Program-made: the position numbers and the translations under genes
In this document: positions 61,542-64,000 of the stretch, piece by piece
How the letters are laid out: each line of letters begins with the position of its first letter
Position numbering within the stretch: the first letter of the stretch is position 1
Notes under the pieces: generated by a model
Told to the model about the DNA's origin: nothing
Databases searched by the model: none
Seen by the model: the letters and a program-made list of their open reading frames with translations, nothing else
From: Chryseobacterium sp. KLBC 52
GTDB taxonomy: Bacteria > Bacteroidota > Bacteroidia > Flavobacteriales > Weeksellaceae
Assembly: GCF_003347605.1 (NCBI RefSeq)
Contig: NZ_QDFZ01000020.1
Coordinates: 42,475-106,474, forward strand
Length of the DNA: 64,000 nt
Direction: 5' to 3'

Positions 61542-62648
61542 ATGAAAACAACGTTCAAAGCGGCCTTATTAACAGCCGCTCTAAGCTCTGCTTTTGCCTT
61601 AACCGGATGTGGTCAGGAGGAAATCAACAATGACCTTACCCAAAGCGAACTCAATATTAAAAACTCTCTTGCACAAAAGATTGTTCCTCTGGCCAATTGT
61701 GTAGCTCCGGGATGGGCATCTCAAAACGGAGGAACCACCGGTGGCGGAACAGCAGCAGAAACCACTGTTTCTACATATGCTCAGTTAAAAGCAGCTATTG
61801 AAAATACAGCGGTAAAAGTGATCAAAGTAACCGGAACCATCACCATCACAACCCGTTTATCTCTTCAGGATCAAACAGGAAAAACAATTTACGGAACTAC
61901 CGGAGCCAAACTGGTTTCTACAGATCAGACTAAAGATGGTTCGGGTATTATCAATATTAAAAGATGTAACAATATCATTATCCGGAATCTGATTTTTGAA
62001 GGTCCGGGAGCTTATGACACCGATGGCTGGGATAACGCCATTCTGGACGACTGCCGAAATGTATGGATAGACCACTGTGAATTCAGAGATGGGGTTGACG
62101 GAAATTTTGACATCAAGAATAAATCCGATTATGTTACCGTTTCCTATACGAAATTCCATTATCTGAAAGCTCCAAAACCTGGAGGTTCGGGAGGAACGGA
62201 TGATCACAGATTTTCAAATCTTATCGGATCCAGCGACGGAGCAACTGCTGATGCCGGAAAGCTGAATGTAACTTTTGTAAGATGCTGGTGGGCACCTGGA
62301 TGCAGAGAGCGTATGCCAAGAGTACGATTTGGTAAAATTCATATCCTGAACAGTTATTTCAACAGTTCTGTAAGCAATAAATGTATTGCAGCAGGAGTTC
62401 AGGCTAATGTTCTGGTAGAAAGAAATGTTTTTGAAAATGTAAAAGAGCCTATCAACCTGATGAGTGGATTTACAGCAGTAACCCAATCCGGAAGCAGCTT
62501 TATCAATGTTACCGGAAATACAGCAGGAAGCGGAACGGCATTCACTCCGCCATACAGTATCACAAAACTTAATGTAGCAGATGTAAAAGCAGATGTAACA
62601 GCTAATGCGGGCGCTACTTTAGGAGGCAATGTTTGTGATCAGTTTTAA
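61542..62648 (+). CDS. pectate lyase, PL1, copy 2 (lipoprotein)
   Basis: 368 residues. Lipoprotein signal ends FALTGCGQEE. The PL1 core is recognised by VIKVTGTITITTRLSLQDQT, GIINIKRCNNIIIRNLIF, NVWIDHCEFRDGVDGNFDIK (Ca-binding Asp), VSYTKFHYLKAPKPGGSG and CRERMPRVRFGKIHILNSYF (Arg in RxPRxR). It is a different subfamily from 49315-50733, closer to Pel-type secreted lyases. A surface anchor fits attack on pectin in the medium, feeding SusCD. It is the last gene of the locus before an IS3 element. Confidence 0.92.
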   Translation: MKTTFKAALLTAALSSAFALTGCGQEEINNDLTQSELNIKNSLAQKIVPLANCVAPGWASQNGGTTGGGTAAETTVSTYAQLKAAIENTAVKVIKVTGTITITTRLSLQDQTGKTIYGTTGAKLVSTDQTKDGSGIINIKRCNNIIIRNLIFEGPGAYDTDGWDNAILDDCRNVWIDHCEFRDGVDGNFDIKNKSDYVTVSYTKFHYLKAPKPGGSGGTDDHRFSNLIGSSDGATADAGKLNVTFVRCWWAPGCRERMPRVRFGKIHILNSYFNSSVSNKCIAAGVQANVLVERNVFENVKEPINLMSGFTAVTQSGSSFINVTGNTAGSGTAFTPPYSITKLNVADVKADVTANAGATLGGNVCDQF

Positions 62649-62716
62649 CACAAGACTTCAGTATTAGTTGACTAGTCCTGAAAATCTGATACAGATTATA
62701 GTACAAAAATAAATAA

Positions 62717-63586
62717 TTAAACCAGAGTAATTTTACTATTGCTTTGGTTTTTGTTTTTATAGGTTTTCATTTTAATTTGTGACTGTTTATGCATTTGGTT
62801 TGGAGTTAGATAATGATTTGAAAAATGTGGGCGTAAATTATTGTAGATTTCGATAGATTCATTTACTATCTTTTTCCTTAAATTGTTGTTTATATCATGT
62901 TTATCAATATCAAACTCATGCTTTAAAATACCATTTATTCTCTCTGCTACTGCATTTTGATAAGGATCAGAGTTTTGTGTCATACTACATTTTAATTGAT
63001 GTTTCTGTAAAAGTCTTTGATACTCATTCGAGCAGTATTGTAAACCACGATCGGAATGATGGATTAAAGATTCTCTCATACCTTTATACTTCTTTAGAGC
63101 TCTTTTTAAAGCTATAATACTACTCTGTGTATTTAAATTGTCTGCAACAAAGTGTCCCATTATTTTCTTAGAATACGCATCAGTTATTAAACTTAAATAG
63201 CTTGGATTTTTTCGGTTCCCTATATAAGTAATATCTGCAACCCATACCTGGTTGGGCTTTGTTATCTGATAGTCAAGGAGCAGGTTCTTATGCTTTCTAA
63301 AACGATGATGAGAGTTGGTTGTAATGTGATAGCTTTTGCGAGGTTCAATCAATAAATGATTAGCTTTTAAGATGGCAAAGAATTTATCTCTCCCTACCTT
63401 AATGGAGCTTAAGGATCTCTGTAAAATAAAATATAATTTCCTGCCTCCTAACCGGGGCATCTTAACACGAAGATTCTCTACCAGCTTTACTACCTCTGAA
63501 GCTTTATCTTTACAAACTTTCGTACGCTTGATACTTCTATAATAGATTTGTCTATTTAACCCTAACAATCCACAAGTAAAAATCAA
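62717..63586 (-). CDS. IS3-family transposase OrfB (DDE integrase core)
   Basis: 289 residues as an independent frame beginning with a TTG; in vivo it is more likely made as a fusion with OrfA by a -1 shift. The DDE triad can be followed: VWVADITYIGNRKNP (Asp), HHSDRGLQYCSNEY (Asp) and YQNAVAERINGILKHEF (Glu). The N-terminal about 80 residues include the HTH_21-like region before the rve core. The ORF is intact. Confidence 0.93.
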   Translation of the reverse strand: MIFTCGLLGLNRQIYYRSIKRTKVCKDKASEVVKLVENLRVKMPRLGGRKLYFILQRSLSSIKVGRDKFFAILKANHLLIEPRKSYHITTNSHHRFRKHKNLLLDYQITKPNQVWVADITYIGNRKNPSYLSLITDAYSKKIMGHFVADNLNTQSSIIALKRALKKYKGMRESLIHHSDRGLQYCSNEYQRLLQKHQLKCSMTQNSDPYQNAVAERINGILKHEFDIDKHDINNNLRKKIVNESIEIYNNLRPHFSNHYLTPNQMHKQSQIKMKTYKNKNQSNSKITLV

Positions 63587-64000
63587 AGTTTCTTTTTCTT
63601 TACTGCGGAAGTAATCGATTGTTCGGGTGGTGAGTTTTTTCGAATATCAATGTGATATTCTTTCTCAGCCAGATCAATCATCATATCAAAAAATATGGAC
63701 TTCTTATCTGCAATATAAGCCTGCTTTTCTAAAAAAGCCTTTTGCTTTTCAAGAAGCCTTACCTGGGCTTCTAATTCCATAATACGTTGTTCAGGTGTTT
63801 TTTCCATGGCATAAGGTCTTTGGTTTTCCCAATCAAAGTTACCATATTTTCTCAGCCAATTTAAAATAGTACCATGAGATTGAATACCATATTTCTTACG
63901 ACAACTAGTAATAGTGGATGCTCCACATTCAACTTCTTTCACGATTTGAAGTTTTAAACTTAAACTGTAATCCTTCTGTGTGCGTTTAATGTACGTGGAT
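63583..64000 (-). CDS. IS3-family transposase OrfA, N-terminus beyond the window
   Basis: The frame stays open up to the window end at 64000, reading ...STYIKRTQKDYSLSLKLQIV before KEVECGASTITSCRKKYGIQ, so the true start is outside; a GTG at 63942 is internal. It contains an HTH (TITSCRKKYGIQSHGTILNW) and a Leu-zipper-like coiled coil (EQRIMELEAQVRLLEKQKAF). It ends SAVKKKKL. The stretch GAAAAAGAAAC near the overlap may be the slip site for OrfAB. Confidence 0.88.
   Translation of the reverse strand, partial: STYIKRTQKDYSLSLKLQIVKEVECGASTITSCRKKYGIQSHGTILNWLRKYGNFDWENQRPYAMEKTPEQRIMELEAQVRLLEKQKAFLEKQAYIADKKSIFFDMMIDLAEKEYHIDIRKNSPPEQSITSAVKKKKL

Larger units (their letters stand above)
62717..64000 (-). 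mobile_element. IS3-family insertion sequence, cut by the window end
   Basis: The two-ORF arrangement of IS3 elements is present: orfA 63583 onward and orfB 62717-63586 overlap by 4 bp in a -1 relation. The right boundary is outside the window. The other end lies within 62649-62716, but with only one end visible the terminal repeats cannot be matched. It inserted directly after the pectate lyase gene. Confidence 0.9.

Noticed and set aside
63583..63942. IS3 OrfA as a complete gene starting with GTG at 63942
   Set aside because: The frame is open to the window end and reads like the missing family N-terminus, so the gene is cut by the window.

Overview
The window looks like a chromosomal segment of a Flavobacteriia bacterium, most likely Chryseobacterium or a close Weeksellaceae relative. 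The evidence is AT-rich DNA, Bacteroidota-type -7 elements (TAnnTTTG), SusC/SusD pairs, a type IX secretion sorting domain, a HAD-first FadB-like fusion, and many short intergenic repeats. The assignment is by inference from gene content and style, not from a search.

Left part (1-29.3 kb), mostly housekeeping and accessory genes. A truncated ferredoxin-type reductase and a TlpA-like lipoprotein precede an iron-type ABC importer (permease and ATPase) that is split by a frameshifted GxxExxY gene lying between copies of an inverted-repeat element (called R1 here). Next is a fatty-acid beta-oxidation cluster: a MarR regulator with two perfect palindromes, a hydroxyacyl-CoA dehydrogenase/enoyl-CoA hydratase fusion, a thiolase and an acyl-CoA dehydrogenase. 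A REP-associated transposase (RAYT) with paired REP hairpins on both sides is lodged inside that cluster. Then come small secreted and cytosolic proteins, an HD hydrolase, a TonB receptor with a DUF2490 partner, uvrA, a Tam-like methyltransferase, an NmrA-like reductase, an epoxide hydrolase, tRNA-Arg(CCT), a lipoprotein, a tail-fibre-like secreted protein, a hybrid histidine kinase with two receiver domains, and a T9SS cargo protein with a decayed duplicate beside it.

Right part (29.8-62.6 kb), dominated by a pectin utilisation locus. A LacI regulator is followed by a minus-strand catabolic block (kduI, kduD, uxaC, kdgK, eda, exuT, uxaB, uxaA) and a divergent plus-strand polysaccharide utilisation locus: susC, susD, pectin methylesterase, pectate lyase, DUF4861, GH105, GH43, SGNH acetylesterase, GH28 polygalacturonase, alpha/beta esterase, a second methylesterase, a second SGNH esterase, a KdgF-like cupin and a second pectate lyase. 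Pectin is de-esterified and cut outside or in the periplasm. Oligomers enter through SusCD. Unsaturated units are released by GH105 and pass via KdgF, KduI and KduD to KDG; saturated galacturonate enters by ExuT and passes via UxaC, UxaB and UxaA to KDG. KdgK and Eda then give pyruvate and glyceraldehyde-3-phosphate. Shared operator-like palindromes (core AATCGATT) sit before kduI and susC, and a weaker match before the last pectate lyase, suggesting one LacI-controlled regulon. No HTCS or ECF/anti-sigma pair is visible.

The window ends inside an IS3-family element (orfB complete, orfA running off the edge). No rRNA, CRISPR array or prophage was seen.
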